From assembly GCA_012744475.1 (NCBI GenBank), contig JAAYBV010000079.1, forward strand, positions 1-35,756: a stretch of DNA of 35,756 bases. The letters are read 5' to 3'. The translations under genes and the position numbers were made by a program. The notes under the pieces were generated by a model that saw nothing but the letters and a program-made list of their open reading frames with translations, was not told where the DNA came from and searched no databases. The DNA comes from Phycisphaerae bacterium (GTDB lineage Bacteria > Planctomycetota > Phycisphaerae > Sedimentisphaerales > Anaerobacaceae). Below are positions 1 to 11,424 of this stretch, piece after piece; the stretch's first letter is position 1; the number at the start of each line of letters is the position of its first letter.

Positions 1-2
1 GC

Positions 3-170
3 GGGATCATCAACATGGGCGCCTATGGCGGCACCGCTGAGGCGAGCAAGTCCTACTTCGGCGAACCTCCCTGCGAGACGATCATCGCCGGCGACATCAA
101 CGGCGACTGCCGCGTAGACATCGCCGATGTCATCATCCTGCTGGACCATTGGCTCCAGAGCGGTTTGTAG
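3..170 (+). CDS. Secreted protein with C-terminal dockerin-like domain (3' end only)
   Basis: Only the last 55 residues are inside the window; the 5' part lies to the left. The first part contains NMGAYGGTAEAS, a phrase common at the end of parallel beta-helix (pectate-lyase-like) repeat regions in planctomycete secreted proteins. It is followed by GDINGDCRVDIADVIILLDH, which has the spacing of a type I dockerin / EF-hand calcium loop (D-x-N-G-D-x-x-V-D-x-x-D) followed by its helix. Only one such loop is visible, so this may be a half dockerin acting as an anchoring or sorting tail rather than a true cellulosome dockerin. The stop codon is TAG at 168-170. The catalytic or binding role cannot be judged from this fragment. 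I am confident it is coding and secreted-type; the substrate is unknown. Confidence 0.8.
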   Translation, partial: GIINMGAYGGTAEASKSYFGEPPCETIIAGDINGDCRVDIADVIILLDHWLQSGL

Positions 171-227
171 GAGCGTTTGCAGTGACGCCGTGAGGCGTTA
201 TGCTCTTACGAGCACGCTACAAGCATA
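171..227. repeat. Double hairpin between convergent genes
   Basis: Two perfect 5-bp stem, 4-nt loop hairpins stand in tandem: acgcc-gtga-ggcgt at 185-198 and tgctc-ttac-gagca at 201-214. They fill the short gap between the stop of the dockerin-type gene (plus) and the stop of mraY (minus). No T-run follows on either strand, so this is not a classical intrinsic terminator. It could still slow both transcripts, or be one copy of a dispersed palindromic repeat. Confidence 0.55.
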
Positions 228-1367
228 TTAGCGGAGTTTGAGGGTGGCCAGGGCCAGCGCAGCGAAGGCGGCGGCCATCAGCCAGAAGCGGACGACCACC
301 TGCGGCTCGCTCCAGCCGGCCAGGTGGAAATGGTGGTGCAGCGGCGCGCAGCGGAAGAGGCGCTTGCCGTGCGTGTACTTGAAATAGCCCACCTGGAGCA
401 CCACGCTCATCAGCTCGATGACGAACACGCCCCCGATGACCAGCAGCAGCAGCTCATTGCGCGTCACGAGGGCGCCATAGCCCATCGCCGCGCCGAGAGG
501 CAGCGAGCCGACGTCGCCCATGAAGGTCTGGGCCGGATAGCAGTTGAACCACAGGAAGCCCAGGACCGCCCCCAGCACCGCCGCGAAGAAGATGCTCAGC
601 TCGCCCGCCTGCGGGATGTGCGGCAACAGCAGGTAGCTGGCCCACGTCATGGGCGTCATCCGCGACATCGTCTCGGACGCGACGTAGCAGAGAAAGGCCA
701 GCACGAGACTCATGATCGCCACGCAGCCGGAAGCCAGTCCGTCCATGCCGTCGGTGAGATTCACGGCGTTGCTGGTAGCGGAGATATAGAAGATGGCAAC
801 GACGACAAAGGGCCAAGTGCCCAGCACCAGACCTTTCTTGTAGAAGGGCACCCACAGCAGCTTGCCGTCGGGGATCGCCCTGAAATCGTAGAACAGGAAC
901 AGGGAGATCAGCACCGCGCCGCCGATCTGGAAGATCAGCTTCTCCCAGGCGTGGAGGCCGTCGCGGCCGCGCTGGCGGGTGGCCGCCGTAAGCTTGAGCC
1001 AGTCGTCGATGCCCCCGAGCGCGCCGAACCACAACAGCACGAACAGCGCCTTCTGAACGAACGGGTTGTTCAGCTTGGCCCACAGCAGGGTGCTCACGGC
1101 GGCCGAGAAGAGGATGATCAGCCCGCCCATGGTGGGCGTGTTGGCCTTCTCCTTCGTCAGCTCGTTGAGTGCGGCGTGGTGGAACTCCGGCCGGTCGCCA
1201 ATCTTCTTCCGCATCAGCCAGCGGATGATCCGCGGGCCGATCACCAGCGCGATTGCCAGAGACGTCAACGTCGCCATGACGGCGCGAAACATGACGTACT
1301 GGTACGCATAGAAATGCAGCGTCTCGGTCAGGAAGTCGCTGAAATGACGAAGCAGATGGTAGATCAT
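228..1367 (-). CDS. mraY: Phospho-N-acetylmuramoyl-pentapeptide transferase MraY
   Basis: Integral membrane enzyme that transfers phospho-MurNAc-pentapeptide from the UDP precursor to undecaprenyl phosphate, making lipid I at the inner face of the cytoplasmic membrane. The protein is 379 residues, normal or slightly long for the family. Diagnostic motifs are all present in order: TPTMGG (about 78-82), the DDW catalytic pair (121-123), NAVNLTDGMDGLASG (200-214), MGDVGS (283-288, with the third conserved aspartate) and HHHFHLAGW (344-352). Many hydrophobic segments fit the ten-helix fold. It is the last gene of a murE-murF-mraY run on the minus strand, 88 nt after murF. The gap holds an imperfect inverted repeat. 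No murD, ftsW or murG follows; the next gene is convergent and unrelated. Confidence 0.96.
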   Translation of the reverse strand: MIYHLLRHFSDFLTETLHFYAYQYVMFRAVMATLTSLAIALVIGPRIIRWLMRKKIGDRPEFHHAALNELTKEKANTPTMGGLIILFSAAVSTLLWAKLNNPFVQKALFVLLWFGALGGIDDWLKLTAATRQRGRDGLHAWEKLIFQIGGAVLISLFLFYDFRAIPDGKLLWVPFYKKGLVLGTWPFVVVAIFYISATSNAVNLTDGMDGLASGCVAIMSLVLAFLCYVASETMSRMTPMTWASYLLLPHIPQAGELSIFFAAVLGAVLGFLWFNCYPAQTFMGDVGSLPLGAAMGYGALVTRNELLLLVIGGVFVIELMSVVLQVGYFKYTHGKRLFRCAPLHHHFHLAGWSEPQVVVRFWLMAAAFAALALATLKLR

Positions 1368-1380
1368 TTAGAGTGCAAAG

Positions 1381-1466
1381 ATCAAAAATCAAAAGGCAAG
1401 ACTGCGAGACTCAAAACCGCAAGGCCCCGAGTTGGCTGTCCTGCCGTTTGATATTTCACCTTTGAT
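1381..1466. repeat. Imperfect inverted repeat between murF and mraY
   Basis: The left arm atcaaaaatcaaaaggca (1381-1398) reappears in inverted, slightly altered form as tgccgtttgatattt...gat (1442-1466), around a core of about 43 nt. The block is A/T-rich, unlike the flanking genes, and sits exactly in the 88-nt gap between two otherwise close cell-wall genes. It looks like a small dispersed, MITE-like element. Its copy number elsewhere cannot be seen here. Confidence 0.4.
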
Positions 1467-2835
1467 ATCCCTTTATCAATCCCTGAACGACGGTCTCCAG
1501 CCGGGCCGTACGTGAGCCCTTGACCAGAATAATGTCGTATTCCATTATGATCCTCTCCAGATTATCACAAAGAGAAGCGGTGTCGTCAAAACAAACTGCT
1601 CGCAGATCGTGTGTCGCGGCCTCGCGGGCGGCTTGGGCAGTGGTTCTCGTCGGCTCCCCGACGGCAACGAGCAGGTCCACTCCCGCGCGGGCCACCTCGC
1701 GCCCGAGTTCGGCGTGCAGCGCTTCGCTCTGTGCTCCGAGTTCGGCCATGTGGCCGCAGACGAAGACCGTGCGACGCTTCGCACCCGCCTCGGCACGCAG
1801 GCCGGCGAGAATCGCCAGGGCGTTCTTCATCGAGGCCGGGCTGGCGTTGTAGCAGTCGTTCAGCACGGTCAGCGTGCCGAGCTGCAGTGGTTCGGCCCGC
1901 ATCGCCACGCCGGATAGCGTTCGCACCGCCTGCGCGAACTCCTCCACGGTCGGACCGAACTGCCTGCATACCGCCCAGGCGGACAGCGCGTTCTCGACGT
2001 TGCCCGGTCCGGGCAGCGGCAGCTCGACCGGCACGCCCTCGATGACGAAGCGGCTGGTCAGACCGTGATGAGTGATTCGCTCGGCGCGGTAGTCTGCGCC
2101 GGGCGACCTTCCGAACGTGCGGAAGGGCCTGCCGAGGCTGCGGCAGGCGGCCGTCAGGATCTCCATGTCGCCGTTGACGATGAAGACGCCGTCGTCGGCC
2201 AGACCCTGCGCGATCGCGGTCTTCTCTCGGACAATCGTGTCGAGACTGCCAAAGCCCGCCAGGTGGGCCGGGTGGACGTTTGTCACCACCGCCACGTTCG
2301 GCTGCGCGATCCGCGTCAGGTACGCGATTTCACCCAGTTGGTTGGCGCCCAGTTCCGCGACGATCACCTCATCGTCGGGCCTGGCGTTCAGCAGCGTCAG
2401 AGGCAAGCCGATGGTGTTGTTGAAATTCTTCTGCGCCTGGTGCGTCCGAAAATGTCGGCCCAGAACATGGTGAACGATCTGTCGAGTCGTGGTCTTGCCG
2501 ACCGAGCCAGTGATGGCGACCACCTTGAAAGCGTGCATCCTGCGGTACGCGCGCGCCAGATCTCCCAGAGCGACGATCGTGTCGGCGACCTTGAGCAAAG
2601 GGCCGGGGGCCTCGATGTCGCGGCTGACGACGGCGCAAACAGCGCCCCTGGCGAACGCAGCGGCCACATGGTCGTGCCCATCGAACCGCTCACCCGGCAG
2701 GGCGAAGAAGCAGTCACCCGCCTTCGTCGTGCGCGAGTCCGTGCTGATTCCCGTGATTGATAGCCGGCTCCAATCGCCCGGCGCAATCGGCGCGTTCAGG
2801 ATGCGGCCCACGATCTCGATGGAAAGCTCTTTCAT
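1456..2835 (-). CDS. murF: UDP-MurNAc-tripeptide--D-alanyl-D-alanine ligase MurF
   Basis: Cytoplasmic ATP-dependent ligase that adds D-Ala-D-Ala to UDP-MurNAc-tripeptide, completing the pentapeptide used by MraY. The start is placed at ATG 2835: it overlaps the murE stop in an ATGA junction and has AAAGGA seven to eight bases upstream. A GTG 18 nt earlier is possible but has no comparable site. The resulting 459 residues are normal for MurF. Visible features are the N-terminal substrate domain with STDSRTTKAGDCFFALPG (31-48), the P-loop ITGSVGKTTT (108-117), the Mur-ligase phrase NFNNTIGLPLTLL, and a C-terminal ligase domain with NDCYNASPASMKNAL. It is translationally coupled to murE. Confidence 0.96.
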   Translation of the reverse strand: MKELSIEIVGRILNAPIAPGDWSRLSITGISTDSRTTKAGDCFFALPGERFDGHDHVAAAFARGAVCAVVSRDIEAPGPLLKVADTIVALGDLARAYRRMHAFKVVAITGSVGKTTTRQIVHHVLGRHFRTHQAQKNFNNTIGLPLTLLNARPDDEVIVAELGANQLGEIAYLTRIAQPNVAVVTNVHPAHLAGFGSLDTIVREKTAIAQGLADDGVFIVNGDMEILTAACRSLGRPFRTFGRSPGADYRAERITHHGLTSRFVIEGVPVELPLPGPGNVENALSAWAVCRQFGPTVEEFAQAVRTLSGVAMRAEPLQLGTLTVLNDCYNASPASMKNALAILAGLRAEAGAKRRTVFVCGHMAELGAQSEALHAELGREVARAGVDLLVAVGEPTRTTAQAAREAATHDLRAVCFDDTASLCDNLERIIMEYDIILVKGSRTARLETVVQGLIKGYQR

Positions 2836-4292
2836 CGGCGTCCTTTGAGGCACTCACGGGCGACTTCCTGGTCGCTGAAGTGGATCTTCTCGGCGCCGAT
2901 GATCTGGTACGTTTCGTGTCCTTTGCCGGCGATCAGCACGATGTCATTCGGCCTGGCCTGGGCGATGGCCAGCTCGATGGCTTTCTTGCGGTCGGGCTCG
3001 ACGGTTACCGTCGCTTGTCGCTCGTCGCTCGTCGCTCGCCGACCCTCTGCGGGGTCGAAGCCGGCGACGATGTCGGCGATAATCGCATTCGGGTCTTCGG
3101 TGCGCGGGTTGTCGCTGGTGACGATCGCGACGTCGGCCAGATGTTGGGCCACCTTCGCCATGCGAGGGCGCTTCGTCTTGTCACGATCGCCGCCGCAACC
3201 GAAGACGACGATGAGCCGGCCCTTGCAGAGGGGTTTGAGCGTCGTCAGGACGTTGTGCAGGGCGTCGTCGGTGTGCGCGAAATCGACGAGGACGGAGAAC
3301 TCGTCGCCGCCGACCTTCTCGAGGCGACCAGGAATGGTCTTCAATGAGGACAATCCCGCCGCAACAGTGTCCAGATCGAACCCGGTGGCCAGGCAGAGCC
3401 CGGCGGCAGCCAAGTGATTGGCGATATTATAGGCTCCGAGCAGCGGCGTGACCACGCGAGCCTTCCGCCCTCCGTGTCCGAGCGTAAATCGCGCGCCGTC
3501 GACCGTCATCGACTCGACGTGCGCGGTGATGTCGGCCGGCTCATCGACGGCAAACCACCAGATGCAGGCATGGGTCTGCGCGGCGATGGCGTGGGCTTCC
3601 TGCGCCTGCCTGTTCAGCACGGCGGTCGCGCCCGGAGCAAGCCCGGAGAACAGGCGCATCTTGGCGGCCAGGTAGTTGTCTTTGGTCTTGTGGTAGTCGA
3701 GGTGGTCGCCCGTCAGGTTGGTGAACGCGGCGGCCTGGAACTCGATGCCCGCCAGGCGGTCCTGATCCAGGGCGTGGCTGCTGGCCTCGATCACCATGTA
3801 CTCGGCGCCCGCTTCGACCATGCTGTGCTGCATCCGGGCGACGGTCAGCGTGTCCGGCGTCGTCAGCGAGGCGGGCGTGACGCCCGAGCCGGTGTCGTAG
3901 ACGACGGTGCCCATCAGGCCGCACCGCTTGCCGGCGTGGGTGATGCACGCGTGTACGAGAAAGGCGACAGTGGTCTTGCCGTTGGTCCCGGTCACCGCCA
4001 GATTCGTCAGCTTCGAGGCCGGCCGGCCATAGCTCGCCTGGGCCAGCAGCCCGGCCGCCCGGGCCGAGTTCTCCACCACCACAGTCGTGGCCGACGATGA
4101 GGAGTGGTTGGGCCTCTGGCAGACGATATACTGGGCGCCGTTAGCGATCGCCTGGTCGATGAACCTGTGACCATCCGCAGCGCTGCCGGCGATGGCGACG
4201 AACACGTCGCCTGGCCGCACCAGGCGCGAGTCGGTGCGAACGCCGGGAGGGACATCGCCGCAGACAACTGCCAGCAATTCGTCGAATGTCAT
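2832..4292 (-). CDS. murE: UDP-MurNAc-tripeptide synthetase MurE, meso-diaminopimelate type
   Basis: Cytoplasmic ligase adding the third amino acid to UDP-MurNAc-L-Ala-D-Glu; 486 residues, normal length. It shows TDSRLVRPGDVFVAIAG (N-terminal uridine-binding domain, 20-36), the P-loop TGTNGKTT (101-108), the ATP/DAP-binding C-terminal domain with DNPR at 394-397, and GKGHETYQI near the end. DNPR is the signature of enzymes that select meso-diaminopimelate rather than lysine, so the wall is expected to be DAP-type. It is first of three co-directional genes; its TGA overlaps the murF ATG. Oddity: residues 419-428 are encoded by four tandem heptamers (gtcgctc on the plus strand), an apparent repeat expansion in a loop of the C-terminal domain. 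The ribosome binding site is weak. Confidence 0.96.
   Translation of the reverse strand: MTFDELLAVVCGDVPPGVRTDSRLVRPGDVFVAIAGSAADGHRFIDQAIANGAQYIVCQRPNHSSSSATTVVVENSARAAGLLAQASYGRPASKLTNLAVTGTNGKTTVAFLVHACITHAGKRCGLMGTVVYDTGSGVTPASLTTPDTLTVARMQHSMVEAGAEYMVIEASSHALDQDRLAGIEFQAAAFTNLTGDHLDYHKTKDNYLAAKMRLFSGLAPGATAVLNRQAQEAHAIAAQTHACIWWFAVDEPADITAHVESMTVDGARFTLGHGGRKARVVTPLLGAYNIANHLAAAGLCLATGFDLDTVAAGLSSLKTIPGRLEKVGGDEFSVLVDFAHTDDALHNVLTTLKPLCKGRLIVVFGCGGDRDKTKRPRMAKVAQHLADVAIVTSDNPRTEDPNAIIADIVAGFDPAEGRRATSDERQATVTVEPDRKKAIELAIAQARPNDIVLIAGKGHETYQIIGAEKIHFSDQEVARECLKGRR
3010..3037. repeat. Heptanucleotide tandem repeat inside murE
   Basis: Four consecutive 7-bp units read gtcgctt, gtcgctc, gtcgctc, gtcgctc on the plus strand. 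On the coding strand they encode residues 419-428 (R-A-T-S-D-E-R-Q-A-T) of MurE. Because the unit is not a multiple of three, gain or loss of one unit would shift the reading frame of an essential gene. Three units restore the frame. Confidence 0.85.
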
Positions 4293-4583
4293 GCTCGTAT
4301 GTTCCCTGTCTGCGACGGCGCAGACGAACCTAACTACTGTTGAAAAGCTATCTTACGTCGAGTGCGTCGAAGGTGCAACGGCACGCAGCCGGTGGTCGAA
4401 AAGCGCAAACCTTCACCCGCTATACCTATCGGCATCCGACGCGATTTGGGATGAAAAACAACGCGGCTGCCCGTACAATCGGCAGGGCGCGGCGAACATG
4501 CTCCGGCGCGGCCGGTATGGAACAGGGAATCGAACGACAAGCTCGGGCTTTGTCGGCAATGTCTCGGGAGGAATACGACAGCC
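4293..4583. other. Divergent intergenic region between murE and the transglutaminase-like gene
   Basis: The 291 bases between the murE start (minus) and the next start (plus) must hold both promoters. I see a possible -10 TACAAT at 4474-4479 for the plus-strand gene without a convincing -35, and a Shine-Dalgarno GGGAGGA at 4566-4572. I found no gene, RNA or clear repeat. Confidence 0.4.
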
Positions 4584-6059
4584 ATGAAGAAGACGCTAAC
4601 GATCGTCCTGCTGCTTGCGGCATGGTGCTCGCCTGCGTGGGCGGCGGAAGAGACGGAGTACCTCGCGGTCTTCATGCAGGGCAAGAAGGTGGGCCACGCG
4701 GCGTACACGCGATCCGTTGAGGGCGACCAGGTTACGACGAGCGAGGACGTGAGCATCACGATCAGCCGGCTCGGCATTCCGCTGACGGTCCGCATGACCG
4801 ACATCAGCGTGGAAACCACGACGGGCAAGCCGCTGAGCTTCGAATCGATCCAGGTGCTCGGCACCATGACGGTGATCAAGGTCACCGGCACGGTCGGCAG
4901 CGACGGCGTGGTCGAGCTGGTCAGCACCTCGATGGGGGCGGAACAGAAGACCACGATCCCCTGGCCCGACGGCGCGGTCATGTCCGAAGGCCTGCGTCTG
5001 GTGACGCTCGAGAAGGGCCTTGCACCCGGTTCCGAGTACCGCGTGAAGATTTTCGATCCCTCCGTCACGCAGGCCCTTGATGCGGTTGTTTCCATCGGTT
5101 CCAAGCGGGAGGTGGACCTGCTCGGCCGGGTCGTCAAGCTGACCGAGGTCACCAGCACGCTGGCCATGCCCGGCTCCGGCCCGATCACCAGCACCAGTTA
5201 CGTCGACGACGACATGCAGGCGCTGAAGAACACCATGTCCATCGCGGGCATGAACGTGGACATGATCGCCTGCCCCAAGGAATTCGCGCTGGGCGAGAAC
5301 GACGTGCTGGAACTGATCAACACGATGTTCGTCGCGAGCCCGACGCCGCTGGGCAACCCGCGCAGGGCCTCTGCAATCACCTATTGGCTGGCTCCCAGCG
5401 GCAGCGAGGAGTTCACGATCCCGACGACGGACAACCAGACGGCCGAACGGCTCGACGAGGGCGAGGTCAAGCTCGTGATCCGGCCGGTGGCGGCGCTGGA
5501 AGGCGGGACCTTCCCCTATGAAGGCAGCGACCCGGCGTTGCTGGAGGCGGTCAAGCCGACGCGATACCTCCAGAGCGACCGCAAGGAGATCGTCGAGCTT
5601 GCACGCAAGGCCATCGGCGACACGAAAGACCCGGCGGAGGCGGTCCGGCGGATCGAAGCGTTCGTCGCCGACTACATCGAGGACAAGAGTCTGTCGGTGG
5701 GCTATGCATCGGCGGCCGAAGTGGCGGCCAGCCGCCAGGGAGACTGCTCGGAATTCGCCGTGCTGACTGCCGCGCTGTGCCGGGCGGTGGGCATCCCCGC
5801 ACAGGTCGTCGTCGGAATCGCCTACGTCGAGGACTTCGCCGGCCACGAGGGTTTCGGGGGCCACGCCTGGACGCAGGCCTGGGTTGCAGGCAAATGGGTC
5901 GGCCTCGATGCGGCATTCAAGAGCAGCGGTCGCGGCGGACACGACCCCGGACACATCGCCCTGGCCGTCGGAAACGGAGACCCCACCGACTTCTTCAACA
6001 TGGCCGGCGCGCTGGGCCGCTTCAAGATCGAGAAACTTGAAGTCGAGCAGGCCCTATAG
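4584..6059 (+). CDS. Exported transglutaminase-like (papain-fold) protein
   Basis: 491 residues beginning with a signal peptide (MKKTLTIVLLLAAWCSPAWA, cleavage after about residue 20), so it acts outside the cytoplasm. Residues about 25-340 form a large beta-rich N-terminal region without a recognised motif. The C-terminal part is a transglutaminase core with the full Cys-His-Asp triad: Cys388 in RQGDCSEFAVL, His427 in FGGHAWTQAW and Asp442 in VGLDAAF. Proteins of this fold in bacteria are mostly peptidases or peptide-processing enzymes; true cross-linking activity is rare. The substrate is unknown. The start ATG follows GGGAGGA by about eleven bases. It is single-gene, divergent from murE and convergent with recJ, with only a 12-nt gap to the recJ stop, so it has no space for a terminator. 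Confidence 0.85.
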   Translation: MKKTLTIVLLLAAWCSPAWAAEETEYLAVFMQGKKVGHAAYTRSVEGDQVTTSEDVSITISRLGIPLTVRMTDISVETTTGKPLSFESIQVLGTMTVIKVTGTVGSDGVVELVSTSMGAEQKTTIPWPDGAVMSEGLRLVTLEKGLAPGSEYRVKIFDPSVTQALDAVVSIGSKREVDLLGRVVKLTEVTSTLAMPGSGPITSTSYVDDDMQALKNTMSIAGMNVDMIACPKEFALGENDVLELINTMFVASPTPLGNPRRASAITYWLAPSGSEEFTIPTTDNQTAERLDEGEVKLVIRPVAALEGGTFPYEGSDPALLEAVKPTRYLQSDRKEIVELARKAIGDTKDPAEAVRRIEAFVADYIEDKSLSVGYASAAEVAASRQGDCSEFAVLTAALCRAVGIPAQVVVGIAYVEDFAGHEGFGGHAWTQAWVAGKWVGLDAAFKSSGRGGHDPGHIALAVGNGDPTDFFNMAGALGRFKIEKLEVEQAL

Positions 6060-6071
6060 GGCCGACCAGAG

Positions 6072-7823
6072 CTATTCGAACTGGACATCGAGGGCGATGA
6101 ATTCGACGTTGCTGTTGCCGTTGTAGTGGTTGATCTGGGCCTCGAAGGCGACGTTGAAGAACTCCTTTTCGAGCATCTTCTTTTCGAGGTGGCCCATGCG
6201 GAATCCGACGCAGCGTGCGGCGCCGGTGTTGTCGCTGATGGTGAACTGGAGATGGTCGCTCTTGGCGCCGACGCGTCGTGGCGTGGCGGCCAGCCGCACA
6301 CCCTTGGCCGCGAAAACCGGCTTGGGATTGCCCTGCCCGAACGGGCCCAGCAGGTTCAGTTGCTCGACCGCCTCGCGCGTGAACTGCCTCAGCGGAGCGA
6401 GCGCATCGATGTGGAGCTTGGCGACGACGTCGGCTTCGTGCAGGTGGTCGGCGGCGTAAGCCTCGAAGGCGGCGGCGAAGTCGTCGATCCGCTCCGGCTG
6501 GATCGTCAGGCCCGCCGCCATCGTGTGACCGCCGAACGTCGCCAGGTGGGCTGAGCAGGCCCTGATCGCGCTGAGCAGGCAGAAGCCGGGGATCGAGCGA
6601 GCCGAGCCCTGGGCGGCGCCGTTCTCGCCGGGCGCCGCGTTGATCATGACCGTGGGCCGATAGTATCTATCGACCATCCGCGACGCGACGATGCCGAGCA
6701 CGCCGGTGTGCCAGCCCTCGGCGGCCAGGACGATGCTGCGCCGGTCGGGGTGGTTCAGCCCCCTCTGCACGACCATGTCGCAGGCCTCCTTGACGATTTT
6801 CTTCTCGCACTGCTGGCGTTGGGTGTTCTGGTCCCTGAGGTACTCGGCGATCTGCATGGCCCGCAGATCGTTGGTGCTGGTCATCAGCTCGACCGCCAAG
6901 CGGGCGTGGCCCATGCGGCCGGCGGCGTTGAGCATCGGCGCCAGGCGAAAGCCGATGGCGTAGCTGTCCAGGCCCTGGCCGGTCAGTCCGGCCGAGGCGA
7001 TCAGCGCGCGAAGCCCACACAGCTTGCTCTCGGGCAGCGACCGCAGTCCGAAACTGGTCAGGATGCGGTTCTCGCCTCGCAGGTCCACCACGTCCGCGAC
7101 GGTCCCGATGGCTGCCAGGCTCGTGGCGTTGAGCATGAACTCGCGCAGCTTCGGTTCGAGTCGAGGTCCGCGACTGAACTCCTCCGCCAGCGCCCAGGCA
7201 AGCTTGTAGGCGACCATCGCTCCGGCGGAGTCCTGGTTGGCATACGAAGCCTCCAGGACCGGGTGCACGATGGCGACTGACTCGGGCAGCGTTGCTTCGG
7301 GCGTGTGGTGATCGGTGACGATCAGGTCCATGCCGAGTGTGTGGGCCTGGGCGGCGGCCTCGATCGCGGTGATGCCGCAATCGACCGTCACCAGCAATTT
7401 CGTGCCGGACTGGGCCAGCGAGCGCACCGCGTCGATATTCAGGCCGTAGCCTTCGTCTATCCGATGCGGAATGTAGAAATCGACCGTCGCGCCCAGCAGC
7501 GTCAACAGCTCCCACAGGATCGAGACGCCCGTGATGCCGTCGACGTCGTAGTCGCCGTAAAGGGTGATCTTCTCTTTGCTTTCGATGGCCTGCCGGATTC
7601 GCCACACCGCCGGCTCGATGCCGGGCATCTTGTCCGGGCGAATCAGCTCGGTGAGCTTCGGACGAAGGAAGACGCTGCCGTCGCCGGCTTCGGTGATCCC
7701 CCGATTGAGCAGGACCTGCGCCACCAGGGGCGAAACCCTCAGCGATTGGGCCAGCGGCGCGACCCGCTGGTCGGTCGGCCGGACCACCCACTCGTTCTTC
7801 TGCGTCCTTGCGGATAACAACAT
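6072..7823 (-). CDS. recJ: Single-stranded-DNA-specific 5'-3' exonuclease RecJ
   Basis: 583 residues, normal for RecJ, which degrades 5' single-stranded ends in recombination and mismatch/base-excision repair in the cytoplasm. The DHH phosphoesterase motifs are intact: GDYDVDG (90-96), VTVDCG (145-150) and VTDHH (169-173). The DHHA1 domain shows GSARSIPGF (406-414) and GGHTMAAG (431-438). The C-terminal OB-like domain contains LLGPFGQGNPKPVF. The start ATG at 7823 has only a weak upstream site, but no better in-frame start lies near. Transcription is convergent with the transglutaminase-like gene. Nothing unusual is seen in the sequence. Confidence 0.95.
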   Translation of the reverse strand: MLLSARTQKNEWVVRPTDQRVAPLAQSLRVSPLVAQVLLNRGITEAGDGSVFLRPKLTELIRPDKMPGIEPAVWRIRQAIESKEKITLYGDYDVDGITGVSILWELLTLLGATVDFYIPHRIDEGYGLNIDAVRSLAQSGTKLLVTVDCGITAIEAAAQAHTLGMDLIVTDHHTPEATLPESVAIVHPVLEASYANQDSAGAMVAYKLAWALAEEFSRGPRLEPKLREFMLNATSLAAIGTVADVVDLRGENRILTSFGLRSLPESKLCGLRALIASAGLTGQGLDSYAIGFRLAPMLNAAGRMGHARLAVELMTSTNDLRAMQIAEYLRDQNTQRQQCEKKIVKEACDMVVQRGLNHPDRRSIVLAAEGWHTGVLGIVASRMVDRYYRPTVMINAAPGENGAAQGSARSIPGFCLLSAIRACSAHLATFGGHTMAAGLTIQPERIDDFAAAFEAYAADHLHEADVVAKLHIDALAPLRQFTREAVEQLNLLGPFGQGNPKPVFAAKGVRLAATPRRVGAKSDHLQFTISDNTGAARCVGFRMGHLEKKMLEKEFFNVAFEAQINHYNGNSNVEFIALDVQFE

Positions 7824-7905
7824 CTAACCCACACGCCCAACAGTCGCGATTGAAAGCGATATCCCGGCGCCCCTTATACCACAACGCACGTCCCCTCTCA
7901 AGCGG

Positions 7906-7933
7906 GTAGGGGCGAATGATGATTCGCCCCTAC
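7906..7933. repeat. Perfect 12-bp palindrome, family GTAGGGGCGA
   Basis: gtaggggcgaat (7906-7917), loop gatg, attcgcccctac (7922-7933). It begins 12 nt after the stop codon of the lacZ-type gene on the minus strand. A related copy is at 19199-19226, also just after a minus-strand stop. It may fold as a 3' mRNA hairpin; it resembles REP-type dispersed palindromes. Confidence 0.75.
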
Positions 7934-7945
7934 GAAGGCCGCGCA

Positions 7946-11424
<3,479 letters not shown>

